Positions 45,039-53,634 of a stretch of DNA of 64,000 nt are shown here, piece by piece (position 1 is the stretch's first letter; every line of letters begins with the position of its first letter). The notes under the pieces were generated by a model. It had not been told where the DNA came from, ran no database searches, and saw nothing but the letters and a program-made list of their open reading frames with translations. Source of the DNA: Natronobacterium texcoconense (GTDB lineage: Archaea; Halobacteriota; Halobacteria; Halobacteriales; Natrialbaceae); NCBI RefSeq assembly GCF_900104065.1, contig NZ_FNLC01000005.1:1-64000 (forward strand). The letters run 5' to 3'. The position numbers and the translations under genes were made by a program.

Positions 45039-46297
45039 GCGAAGTCACCACTCGGTGCTCCAGCGCCGCCGAGTTTGGACAGCGCGGAGAAGCCGCGCTT
45101 GCGCAGTCGATCGCTTTCGGTTCGGTCGACGAACCCGGAGATCCGATTCCGGGACTCCTCGCCGCCGATCTTGCCGAGGACGAAAAGCGCCTTCACGCGA
45201 GCCTCTTCGTCGCGATGTCGGTCTTCGACGATGTTCAGCAACCGCTCCTCGAGTCCGTCGCCGTCTAACATCGACAGGCTCGTCGCGGCGAACTTCGAGG
45301 TCATCTCGTCCTCGTCGGCGAGCGTATCGATCAGCGCTTCCTGGGCTTCGTCGCGGTACTCGTCGCTCGCGACCCGTCCCAGCAGCCACGCCGCGTTCCG
45401 GCGCTGTGCGGTCTCGGTACTCTTCTCGAGCAGGTCGATCAACGGCTGTTCGACCCGGCTGTCGGTGACCTGCTCGAGTTCGCCGACGATCTTCTCTCGG
45501 ATCTTGTGGCTCGCGTTCGACGGCGCTTCCGATAGCAACTGTACGAGCGAGAACATCGCCGTCCGCCGGACGACTTCGGCCTCGTCTTGCAGTCCCTCCG
45601 CGAGGACCTCGACTGCCTCGATGCTCCCGAGACGACCGAGCGCGTCGACGGCGATCCGTCGGAGTCGTTCGTCGTCGGCTTCGGCCACGTCCACGAGTTC
45701 GTGCAAGGCGTTGTTCGTCCCAATATCTGCTAACGCGTACGCGACCTCGATTCGGATGGCGTACCGATCCTCGTGGAGTCGCTGTGACAGCGCCGGGACG
45801 CACTCGGGCGACCCAATACGTCCTAACGCGCGTGCGACTCGCTTTCGAACCCGTGGGTCCGGGTCGTTCAGCTGATTGACGAGGTGTTTTACGACGTTAT
45901 CTTCGCCGATTCGTCCCAGTCCGGTCGCAGCGGCCATCCGCAGTTCGGGCCGGTCGGCGTTTAACCCCTGAGCCAGCACCTTCGCTTTCTTCCACTTTGC
46001 GACGTTGTCGATGTCCTGGCCGGACACCTCACCGATGAACTTCTCGAGTGCGTCCTGTCCGTACTGGTCGAGCGCGTCGATCGCTGCTGCTCGGACTTCC
46101 TCGTCGTCGTCGTCCTGTGACGCCTCTACGAGCGGATCGACGACGTCTTCCCGCGGAAACCTGGTCTTTTCTACCTCGGAGGCCAGACCCCCGAGGATCT
46201 CCGCCGCTCGGCGGCGAATGTCCGTGTTTGAACTCTCCTCGAGGTGGGTTACGAGCTCTTCGAATTCCGCGTTTCGCTCGAGTTCGAATAGCGACAT
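45035..46297 (-). CDS. HEAT-repeat taxis adaptor (OE2401F-type)
   Basis: A 420-residue protein built of about ten helical HEAT/PBS-lyase repeats (for example ELRMAAATGLGRIGEDN and DPRVRKRVARALGRIGS). In Halobacterium salinarum the equivalent protein OE2401F binds Che and archaellum proteins and is required for switching. Coupled to cheF2 by an ATGA overlap, it probably bridges CheF and the motor. Confidence 0.88.
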   Translation of the reverse strand: MSLFELERNAEFEELVTHLEESSNTDIRRRAAEILGGLASEVEKTRFPREDVVDPLVEASQDDDDEEVRAAAIDALDQYGQDALEKFIGEVSGQDIDNVAKWKKAKVLAQGLNADRPELRMAAATGLGRIGEDNVVKHLVNQLNDPDPRVRKRVARALGRIGSPECVPALSQRLHEDRYAIRIEVAYALADIGTNNALHELVDVAEADDERLRRIAVDALGRLGSIEAVEVLAEGLQDEAEVVRRTAMFSLVQLLSEAPSNASHKIREKIVGELEQVTDSRVEQPLIDLLEKSTETAQRRNAAWLLGRVASDEYRDEAQEALIDTLADEDEMTSKFAATSLSMLDGDGLEERLLNIVEDRHRDEEARVKALFVLGKIGGEESRNRISGFVDRTESDRLRKRGFSALSKLGGAGAPSGDFA

Positions 46298-46463
46298 ATT
46301 TCTAGATCACTTGTTCGGGACGGGACGCAAACGTCGGTATCTTGCGTTCGTGTGTACCTGTTCGGTTGCTGGATATTCAACGTTGGTTTTGAGAGCCGAC
46401 GGACGAGGGACGGTCGATCGTCGTTTCGACGGCCGCTCGGAGATATCGTCGGGGCCGATGTCG

Positions 46464-47150
46464 CTACTCACCGTCGCTTTCACTGTCGTCACCTGCTTGA
46501 TCACCGTCGCCGCCGATCTGGATGCCTCCGACTCCGTCTTCGTACCGATCTTCACCTTCGTAGACTTTCCCGTGGGTGACGATCGAGTGCCAGATGTCGT
46601 CGTCGGTTATTTCGTCCTCGTTGAGGTGCTGTTCGACCCACGCCGCGTTGATGCTCCAGCCGTCGACCTGTTCGTCGAAGCCGTCCTGCACTTCGGTGAT
46701 CAGGTACTCGATGTCCGAACCGTGATCGACGAGTTCCTTGAACGCCTCGTAGATCGTCCAGATCTCGCTGTCGGACTCCTCGAAATCGTCCGCGTTCGAG
46801 TTGTAGAACAGAAACAGTGCCTTGGAGACCTCGTCTTCGATCCGATACTCGGGATCGAGTTGCATCACGTCGACGTCGATTCCGTTTGCCTCGAGTAGAT
46901 GGTAGAACTCGCCAGGCGTCGCGTCGGGATCGTCGTCCGGCTCTTCCGGCACGATTTCTTCTCGGCCGCCGCCGAGATCCAGCGATCCCAGACAGCCTGC
47001 CGTCGTCGCAAGTGAGAGAGTTCCGATAGCGGACAGCGCCTGTCGGCGATCGAGCGTCGATCGTTCGGTTGATTCCACGACTGAGCGACTGCTGGCTTCG
47101 CGACCGGATTCGTCGGTGTCTTCGCTTCCACACCCGGGGCCCGTGCTCAT
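46464..47150 (-). CDS. Tat-exported lipoprotein, function unknown
   Basis: A 228-residue protein. A long polar lead is followed by a twin-arginine motif (DRRQAL, residues 34-39), a hydrophobic stretch and a lipobox TTAGC with Cys53, so it is exported folded and lipid-anchored. The mature part is acidic, with a domain around EANGIDVDVMQLDPEYRI...ALFLFYNSNADDF. Divergent from the giant surface protein with 141 bp between. Possibly DUF8159-like (from memory, unverified). Confidence 0.75.
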   Translation of the reverse strand: MSTGPGCGSEDTDESGREASSRSVVESTERSTLDRRQALSAIGTLSLATTAGCLGSLDLGGGREEIVPEEPDDDPDATPGEFYHLLEANGIDVDVMQLDPEYRIEDEVSKALFLFYNSNADDFEESDSEIWTIYEAFKELVDHGSDIEYLITEVQDGFDEQVDGWSINAAWVEQHLNEDEITDDDIWHSIVTHGKVYEGEDRYEDGVGGIQIGGDGDQAGDDSESDGE

Positions 47151-47291
47151 CGTTACGATATCCTCTCACCAATGAGTGAAAAACGCGTTGGCCGATTCGA
47201 TTTCGTTTCACCGTCGACGACTTAGTTCGCCCAGAGAGTATATTACGGACCCACCCAAACAGTTGCAGACACACGTACTGGTGTCGCCTGG

Positions 47292-49898
47292 ATGAACGTA
47301 AACCTGCTTACCAAGCCACTGTCCTCTCTGCGCACGCTGGCCGCCCGTATCGTTTCCTGTTCTCCCACCCAGAAAGCGAAACTAGTTCTCGCTGTCGCTT
47401 TTTCTATCTTTCTCGTTCTCATGGTCGCCGGCAGTCTGGTGTTCGTCGTCGGGAGCGCCGGGACTGTAGACGACGTGCCCGAAACCGCCACTCCCAGCCT
47501 CGAAACCTCGAGTATCGACGACTCGAACCACGCTCCCGTGCTGTCCGACCCGCCCAACGTAAATAAGCCGGACGACGAGAAGCGTATCGTTGTTCGGTTC
47601 GAGGACGATTACGTCGTAAGTGGAGAAATCGTCGACGACGACGACCTCCCTCCCGATCCGGAAGTGACTGCGGGCGGTGAGTACCTCGTGATCGACAATC
47701 ACGAAGAACACGACCGACGGGTCGTCCAGACGATGGACGATGGCGAGGTCGCGACGACCGACGACGGGAGGCCGATTCACGTCTCTTCCGGTGACGATCC
47801 CAACCTCGTCGTTTTCGAGCGGGACTCTCACGGATCGATCACCGGCACCGAATCGCTCGAGGTGAATCGCGAGGACGGGACCGTTTGGACAGAGAACGAC
47901 CACTCTCTCGATGTCAACGGCGCCCCCGTCGAGTACGAGGGCTACGACTCGTACGATCTGACGCTCGAAATCCTCGAGGCGAACGATCCCGACGAGGGAG
48001 AGACGCTCACTGTCGAGACGGAGATCGAGAACCACGACTGGGGTCACGCCCACGACACCGAGGCCGTTATTCGACTCCTCGAACGCAACGGGGAACTCGC
48101 GTCCTCGAACGAGACGATCGACATCGATGGCGATGAGTCGATCACACACACGTTCGATCTCGAAACGAGAGCGACACACTACATCGCAAACGAGTTCGAG
48201 ATCGACGTTGCCGACGGGGAAGCCGTCGAATCGCAAGACGTCAACATCGAAGCTGCCGGCGCAGCAGTTTCGATTACCGAGACGACGTCACCGACGATCC
48301 AGGGTGACGAACTCGAGGTAACGGCACAGGTTCACCGGTACGGAGACGTCCCGGAAGGGGCAGTGTCGTATCCGGTCAGTTTCTACGTCGACGGTTCGGA
48401 AGTCGGAACCGAAATCGTCGGCCTGTCGGCGGGCGAAACGCGAGAACTCACGTACACGTACGAAACCGACGATAACGACGTGCCGGAAGTCGACGTTCGA
48501 GTCGCGAGTGACACCGACTCGAGTACTGACCAGGTCGACGTAATCTCCAGGGAGGAGTACGAAGACAACATCCAGGCGTCGATTACGGACACTAACATCG
48601 ACGAACTCGGCTCCAGTGGGACGCTCGAAGTCGACGCGTCCTTCGGATACGACGGGGAGCTTCCCGCTGGAGAGACGACGTTCCCTGCGAATCTCACTGT
48701 CGACGGAACGTTCGAAGACCACCGGTACGTCACCCTGGAAGACGGAACGGACACCCAGGAGACGTTCTCCTACGACCGGGATGCGACCGATCCACCGATA
48801 ACCGACGTCACGGTCGAAACGCCGGGTGAAGACGCGACGGTCACCTTCGACCGCGACACCGATATCGCGTTCGCGGACGTGACTGATCCTGCGGCTCGCC
48901 ACGAACCGCTCGACACGACCGTCGTCGTCACCGACAACGGCGAATCGCCCGGCCAGGATACGCTCACGATCGAGATCGAGAACTCCTTTGCAGTCGAATC
49001 GAACGGAACCGAAACGCGAGAGATCCAGATCGAGCCCGGCGAATCGGTGAGCGAAGACGTCACGTTCGATCTGACCGGGAACGCGCCCCCGCAACTCGAG
49101 TTGCGTGCGTCGACGAGCGAGGCGTCGACGGCGACGACGGTCGAGGTCCGGGACAACGAGGCACAGTTCGATATCACGGACGCGTCGCTCGAGGGAGCGG
49201 AGGATCCCGAATCCGGCGTCGACGTCGTTTCCACGGTGCGAAACATGGGTGGCGTCACGGGCACCCAGGAAGTCTCGCTCGAGTTCGACGGGGAGACGAT
49301 CCACTCCGAGGAGGTCACTCTCGAGCCGGACGAGGAAGCCACCGTCACCTCGGAGGCACCGGCTTCGGAGGAAGACGGCGTGACTCACTCCTATGGTGCG
49401 TCGACCGACGACGACTCCGCCGCTAGCACCGCGACGACGGGAGCGACGGGCGACACGTTGGGTCTTCCGAACGTTCCCGGCGGAGCGACCGTCGCCGTGC
49501 TCGTCGCGTCGCTTCTCGGCCTGCTGCTGGCCGGTGCGGGCGTGATCAAGTACCGGAACGATCCGGCGGCTGTCCGTGCCCGTGTTCGGCAGTTACAAAA
49601 CGCTGCCATTGGCGCAATTCCCGGTATCGGCTCCGGAGCCGTCATCGTCCAGAACGACCTCCCACGCGAATCGCTGGTTCGCATCCGAGTCAGGGCCGGA
49701 AACGACGTCGTGTTCCTCGAGGACTTCCAGCTCGGGGAAAGCGAGCGACGGACGTTCAACACGCTGCCGGACGCGGACCGGTTCGAGGTCGGTGCCGGCG
49801 TCGACGACATCACGTCACACGAAGAAACGTTCGGTGGGGAGACGGACCAGGTCGGCGTGATCCTTCGGCCGGAAGGGATCACGATTCGAGAACTATAA
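47292..49898 (+). CDS. Large two-TM surface protein with CARDB-like repeats
   Basis: An 868-residue protein. A cytoplasmic start is followed by TM1 (about 30-54). A ~670-residue extracellular region has several beta-sandwich modules reminiscent of CARDB/COG1361 repeats (SLEGAEDPESGVDVVSTVRNMG; VTLEPDEEATVTS). TM2 is at about 730-752. A 116-residue cytoplasmic tail is predicted as beta-rich. No catalytic motif. N-glycosylation sequons occur (NETID, NLTVD, NGTET). Location inside the archaellum island suggests an envelope role; no family is certain. Confidence 0.75.
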   Translation: MNVNLLTKPLSSLRTLAARIVSCSPTQKAKLVLAVAFSIFLVLMVAGSLVFVVGSAGTVDDVPETATPSLETSSIDDSNHAPVLSDPPNVNKPDDEKRIVVRFEDDYVVSGEIVDDDDLPPDPEVTAGGEYLVIDNHEEHDRRVVQTMDDGEVATTDDGRPIHVSSGDDPNLVVFERDSHGSITGTESLEVNREDGTVWTENDHSLDVNGAPVEYEGYDSYDLTLEILEANDPDEGETLTVETEIENHDWGHAHDTEAVIRLLERNGELASSNETIDIDGDESITHTFDLETRATHYIANEFEIDVADGEAVESQDVNIEAAGAAVSITETTSPTIQGDELEVTAQVHRYGDVPEGAVSYPVSFYVDGSEVGTEIVGLSAGETRELTYTYETDDNDVPEVDVRVASDTDSSTDQVDVISREEYEDNIQASITDTNIDELGSSGTLEVDASFGYDGELPAGETTFPANLTVDGTFEDHRYVTLEDGTDTQETFSYDRDATDPPITDVTVETPGEDATVTFDRDTDIAFADVTDPAARHEPLDTTVVVTDNGESPGQDTLTIEIENSFAVESNGTETREIQIEPGESVSEDVTFDLTGNAPPQLELRASTSEASTATTVEVRDNEAQFDITDASLEGAEDPESGVDVVSTVRNMGGVTGTQEVSLEFDGETIHSEEVTLEPDEEATVTSEAPASEEDGVTHSYGASTDDDSAASTATTGATGDTLGLPNVPGGATVAVLVASLLGLLLAGAGVIKYRNDPAAVRARVRQLQNAAIGAIPGIGSGAVIVQNDLPRESLVRIRVRAGNDVVFLEDFQLGESERRTFNTLPDADRFEVGAGVDDITSHEETFGGETDQVGVILRPEGITIREL

Positions 49899-50008
49899 CG
49901 GCGATTGCGCTCGACTCGAGTGTTCGGCTAGTATCGTTTCGGGCGTCGACTGCTGGGTCGAATCAAACCCACAACGAGATTTTTTCTCTCAGATCGGGCG
50001 CTACTAAT

Positions 50009-50254
50009 CTAGTGGGTGATCAGCAGTAGTTTCTCGTCGGTCCGTGCGAGACAGAACGGCCGATCCGGAGGAGTGTCGAACGAGGTCGTCCGGTGTTCGG
50101 TGACGAACAGTCGGTCGAACGCCTGTCCACAGGACGGGCAACCGAGGTCGTCGCGGTGCTCGAGGATGCGCGTGTCGCCGTTGTCCTTCAGGAGTTTGAG
50201 CTTCGCACGGTACTCGTGCATGCTGAACCCGTCGTCGACGTCGATTCGTTCCAT
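50009..50254 (-). CDS. Small 'flagella cluster' zinc protein
   Basis: An 81-residue protein with one CxxC (LGCPSCGQAFDRL) and a Cys/His-containing tail (TEHRTT, RPFCLARTDE). Similar small haloarchaeal proteins are annotated 'flagella cluster protein' (DUF7385, from memory). ATG 50254 has a TATA (GTTATCTTC) about 30 nt upstream; a GTG at 50260 is possible. The function is unknown. Confidence 0.72.
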   Translation of the reverse strand: MERIDVDDGFSMHEYRAKLKLLKDNGDTRILEHRDDLGCPSCGQAFDRLFVTEHRTTSFDTPPDRPFCLARTDEKLLLITH

Positions 50255-50687
50255 ACGCACCGTCTCCTGTATTCGAAGATAACTGCAACGGCCCGATAGT
50301 TCGATTTCTCGACCTATCTATAGACCGATCAGAAACAACCCATGTCAAACAAATGGACGAAGATGGCCAATAGTTTATTATACTTCTTTGAATTCGTCAG
50401 TGATATAAACGTTCGTAAACCAATCGCCACCTCGATCTTCACTTCTCAATTTTACTGCTGCAAGAATACGAATCCTGGCGTGGGACACACGGGAGATGGT
50501 TATTATGTCCATCACGAGGAGTTAAAATATCGCAATTTGATTCGTTCGGTTCCCTGTCGTTTAATATGTATCAGTTCCAGTGATTGAGTAGTCGTGTGTG
50601 GTACCGCGTTTCGGACGATCGTCGGACCGGTGTGGCCGACGGTGGACGAGCGGACCCAGCCACGTAACCCCCAATCGGTGATCGTCA
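50255..50687. other. A+T-rich intergenic region before the PadR-like regulator
   Basis: 433 bp whose middle (50330-50580) is clearly A+T-richer than the surroundings. It has several TATA-like runs (ATAGTTTATTATAC, TTAAAATATCGC, TTTAATATG). An 81-codon plus-strand ORF at 50342-50587 has a TATA 25 nt upstream but is rich in Ser, Phe, Tyr, Cys and Lys, unlike haloarchaeal proteins. I treat it as mostly regulatory DNA. Confidence 0.5.
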
Positions 50688-51191
50688 ATGCGTGAGGACA
50701 CAACCAGTACGGAGTCCGTCTTCGACGAACTGTCACGGATGGCAACGACAGCCGACCAGTCGAACTCGAGAGACACTCTCGAGATTGGTCGGGAGACGGA
50801 ATCAGACGGTGGAATCGAACGCGAACTCGACGAGCTGATAGCACACGTCGACAGCGTGGTACCGGTCGACGACATCACGTTCGACGAGGACCTCGTCAAG
50901 GAGAACCTCGACGAACTACTCCTGTTGCTCATCGCCTTGCACGAGGAGACCCACGGGAAGGAACTGCTCTCGGACCTGTCGCATCTCTTCGACGCGACGC
51001 TCAGCCCGGGAACCGTCTATCCTCGTCTCCACGAACTCAACGAAGCGGACATTCTGGCGATGCAGGCGAAAGTCCAGACCAAAGAGTACTCGATCGAAGA
51101 CGAGGCCTACGTCCAGCAGGCGGTCGAACAGACGATGGTCCAGCACCTCTCGTTCGGGCTGTTGCTCTACGCGTTTCTCACCCGACTGTAG
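50688..51191 (+). CDS. PadR-like winged-helix regulator
   Basis: A 167-residue protein. Residues 1-70 are a polar lead. Residues about 78-150 form a PadR-type winged helix (LLLLIALHEETHGKELLSDL; LSPGTVYPRLHELNEADIL), then a helical end for dimerisation. PadR proteins are DNA-binding regulators. It closes the archaellum island and is a candidate for control of archaellin promoters, but its binding site is not known. Confidence 0.82.
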   Translation: MREDTTSTESVFDELSRMATTADQSNSRDTLEIGRETESDGGIERELDELIAHVDSVVPVDDITFDEDLVKENLDELLLLLIALHEETHGKELLSDLSHLFDATLSPGTVYPRLHELNEADILAMQAKVQTKEYSIEDEAYVQQAVEQTMVQHLSFGLLLYAFLTRL

Positions 51192-51251
51192 CCGGCGTTT
51201 TCGTCCCCGAACGTCGTTCTCGAGTCGTCACCCCGCAAGCGACGGCTCCGA

Positions 51252-51698
51252 CTACGTCCCGTCGCCGTCCTCGAGGCTCTTCGCGATATCGCTCAGGCTC
51301 TCGCTTGGCGGTTCGTGGGCGTCGTAGTAGGCCGTCGCCCCCGGTTCGCGAAGTCCGTAGAGAAAGTCGGGTTCGACGACGTCGACGAGTGCCGATCCAC
51401 CCGCCGACACTCCGTGATCGTCGATCCACTCCGTCAGTCGATCGGTGCCACCCGAGGGGTCCCGTGCCAGATCCGGCGTCTCGTAGACGGCCGGAATCGA
51501 CAGTTCCTCGCCCGTTAGCGCCCGCTCGACTCGAGCGAACAGCTCGTCCCCGTCCAGGACGATCCGGACGACCTCGTCGGTCGGAAACGCGTCGCGGTCG
51601 TCCGCCGGAATCGATAGTCGAACACCGGTTGCCGTTTCGGTACACGTCGTACGGACCGTCCGGACCGACGGATGGTCGCTCGAGACTCTGTCTCCCAT
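51252..51698 (-). CDS. Uncharacterised haloarchaeal protein (DUF7112-like)
   Basis: A 148-residue acidic protein with a beta-rich first half (GVRLSIPADDRDAFPTDEVVRIVLDGDELFARVE) and a tail ending SLEDGDGT. I recall it as DUF7112 (not verified). It follows rps6e on the same strand by about 30 nt in the opposite order (its start is upstream of none), so co-regulation is unclear. Function unknown. Confidence 0.7.
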   Translation of the reverse strand: MGDRVSSDHPSVRTVRTTCTETATGVRLSIPADDRDAFPTDEVVRIVLDGDELFARVERALTGEELSIPAVYETPDLARDPSGGTDRLTEWIDDHGVSAGGSALVDVVEPDFLYGLREPGATAYYDAHEPPSESLSDIAKSLEDGDGT

Positions 51699-51730
51699 GT
51701 ATGCGTTCTCGAGAAATCGTCTTCGGTCAG

Positions 51731-52123
51731 TTACTCGTCGTCTTCGCCGAGCAGTTCGTCGACGTCGGTGCTTCCGCGTTCGACGATCGAGGCGTTGACC
51801 TGTGCGACGGCGTCCGAAAGTTCGCGACCGCGCACCGTGATACGGCGACGCTCGCCGTCGCGACTCGGGTGGTATCCCGTCTGGCGCTCGCTCATGAGCA
51901 CTTCCTTCAGGTTCGCTCCGGGGACGTCTCCGTTGAGGGGACGGCCGGCTTCGTCGGAGCCACCGGTGATCTCGAGGGTGTAGCCGTCGAGTCCGACGGC
52001 GTCGCCCTCGACTTCTTCGCCGATCGACTTGCCGATAAACCGGTTTGCATCCTGTTCTTCGGCCTCGAGCTGGTAGGTCATCCCGGAGTCGGGATCACCG
52101 ACGACGACAGTGAAACTTGCCAT
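51731..52123 (-). CDS. rps6e: 30S ribosomal protein S6e
   Basis: A 130-residue archaeal S6e (short form, without the phosphorylated eukaryotic tail). The signature [17 protein letters not shown], then [29 protein letters not shown], is diagnostic. Start is ATG 52123; the ORF extends upstream across hairpin-rich DNA and is not part of the protein. Confidence 0.96.
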   Translation of the reverse strand: MASFTVVVGDPDSGMTYQLEAEEQDANRFIGKSIGEEVEGDAVGLDGYTLEITGGSDEAGRPLNGDVPGANLKEVLMSERQTGYHPSRDGERRRITVRGRELSDAVAQVNASIVERGSTDVDELLGEDDE

Positions 52124-52189
52124 GCACGACGGAAGGCGGTCGTGGCTCAAAAGAACATCGTTTCCCAACGAACTTTTGCTCTGTCGTTC

Positions 52190-52538
52190 GGAAGACGCTA
52201 CGCGTCTTCCGTGATGACGAAAGGCGCTTCGCGCCTTTCGAACCACGGGCGCGGCTCCGCCGCGCCCTCGGCAAAATCTCGAGAGAGCGAAGCTCTCTCG
52301 GACCTCGCGGGAGCTTCGCTCCCGCTTAGCTTCGATGAAAAGCCTTCTCCCTCCGTTCCGGCCCGCGTTGCGGGCCGTCACATCGGTCGTCGGCCCGCTC
52401 GCTCGGCCTGACTCACGGCCTCCGGCCGTTCGTCGTTGCGCGGCGCGTAGCGCCGCGATTTCGGCCTCGCTCGCGGTGAGTATCGGTGAGGGCCTGCCCT
52501 CCCCCGAGTCGCGACCTCGCCGGATTCGGCGAGGTCGC
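52190..52538. repeat. Array of nine tight hairpins
   Basis: Nine perfect inverted repeats with 6-12-bp stems and 3-4-nt loops stand side by side: 52190-52210, 52219-52239, 52247-52267, 52280-52300, 52307-52325, 52359-52377, 52415-52429, 52439-52457 and 52511-52538. The stems differ from each other, but eight of nine have a 3-nt loop (TAC, TTC, TCC, GAA, GTT, GTA). No gene uses this DNA. It fills most of the gap between rps6e and the next gene. Confidence 0.8.
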
Positions 52539-52612
52539 TCCCGGCCATCGAGATGCCCTCTATTGTTGTTCCTACTCGAACAGTCAAGTACGCTGCCGTC
52601 CTACAGTTAGGC

Positions 52613-52891
52613 GTGTTCATCGATCCCGACCGCCTCGAGACGCGCCTGCGCGAGGAGTTCGACGGCACGACCGAGGAGCGACGCGTCGTCGTGCGCCAGG
52701 CCGTCGACCTCGCGGATTCGGGTCAGTACCGGGACGACGCCGGCGGTCCGCTGACGAACGACGTCGTCGTCTCGGAACTCGGTGATGCACCGGACGGGAC
52801 GCCCGCGGATCGGTGGAACTGGTGGATCGGCTCACTCGAGATTGCCTACGGCGATTACGCCCGGTTCAGGATCGATCGATATCCGGCGTAG
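52613..52891 (+). CDS. Uncharacterised conserved-type haloarchaeal protein (92 aa)
   Basis: A 92-residue protein from a GTG at 52613 (FIDPDRLETRLREEF; ends WIGSLEIAYGDYARFRIDRYPA). An ATG at 52553 would add 20 residues of non-acidic sequence. TCAAGTA about 30 nt before the GTG could be a TATA element. No family recognised; composition and codon use are normal for the organism. Confidence 0.65.
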   Translation: MFIDPDRLETRLREEFDGTTEERRVVVRQAVDLADSGQYRDDAGGPLTNDVVVSELGDAPDGTPADRWNWWIGSLEIAYGDYARFRIDRYPA

Positions 52892-52923
52892 ACAATAACG
52901 AAACGCATTTTACAGGTTCCTGA

Positions 52924-52939
52924 CCAACTATTCAGTTAG
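52924..52939 (+). promoter_or_regulatory. Palindromic operator candidate of the TetR gene
   Basis: CCAACT-ATTC-AGTTAG is an almost perfect inverted repeat. It lies between a TATA element (CATTTTAC near 52906-52913) and the GTG start at 52939, overlapping the expected transcript start. This is the position for repression of the promoter by the TetR protein encoded downstream. Confidence 0.5.
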
Positions 52940-53634
52940 TGACCGATCCGGACGTTCGCGACGCGATCATGAAAGCGACCTACGAGGCGGTGTGTGAGTA
53001 CGGGTACACCGATCTGACCGCCCAGGATATCGCCGACCGGACTGACAAGAGCAAGTCCCTGCTGTTCTATCACTATGACTCGAAGGAGGATCTCGTCGCC
53101 GACTTCGTCGACTACCTCGTCGAGTGGTTCGGCGATCGATTCGAAGAAACCGAGGAGTTACCGCCGACCCAGCGGCTGGCAACGTTCGTCGACTGGTTCC
53201 TCTACGGTTCGACCGACGCCGACGAGCGACAGTCGATTCACACGGCGATGCTCGAGATCCGAACGCAGGCGCCACACAACGAACAATACCGCGAACAGCT
53301 CCGTCGGAGCGACGATCTGTTGCGAGAGATTCTCGAAGAGATCCTGCGTGACGGCATCGAGGCCGGCGAGTTCGAGGATCACGATCCCGAAGAGACGGCG
53401 GCACTCCTGATCGCCACACTCGATGGGGCACGCATTCGCCAGCTCACGCTCGAGCGCGACGACTACGTCGAGCAGGTTCGCTCGGCGATCGTCTCGCGAA
53501 TCTTCGCGGATATACTGGCCGACGGCGTCTCGTTCCCGGCCGACTCCCCCGCTGTCGACGAACTGGACCGTTCGGCGAACACCTCCATTTCCGATGCTAT
53601 CGACGACCCGTCCGACGAGGCGAGTAGACAATGA
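52939..53634 (+). CDS. TetR/AcrR family transcriptional regulator
   Basis: A 231-residue TetR regulator from GTG 52939. The DNA-binding HTH is at residues about 25-50 (LTAQDIADRTDKSKSLLFYHYDSKEDLV). The C-terminal ligand/dimer domain is helical and acidic. A palindrome at the promoter suggests autoregulation. Its stop overlaps the next gene (ATGA at 53631), so the regulator leads a three-gene operon. Confidence 0.9.
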   Translation: MTDPDVRDAIMKATYEAVCEYGYTDLTAQDIADRTDKSKSLLFYHYDSKEDLVADFVDYLVEWFGDRFEETEELPPTQRLATFVDWFLYGSTDADERQSIHTAMLEIRTQAPHNEQYREQLRRSDDLLREILEEILRDGIEAGEFEDHDPEETAALLIATLDGARIRQLTLERDDYVEQVRSAIVSRIFADILADGVSFPADSPAVDELDRSANTSISDAIDDPSDEASRQ

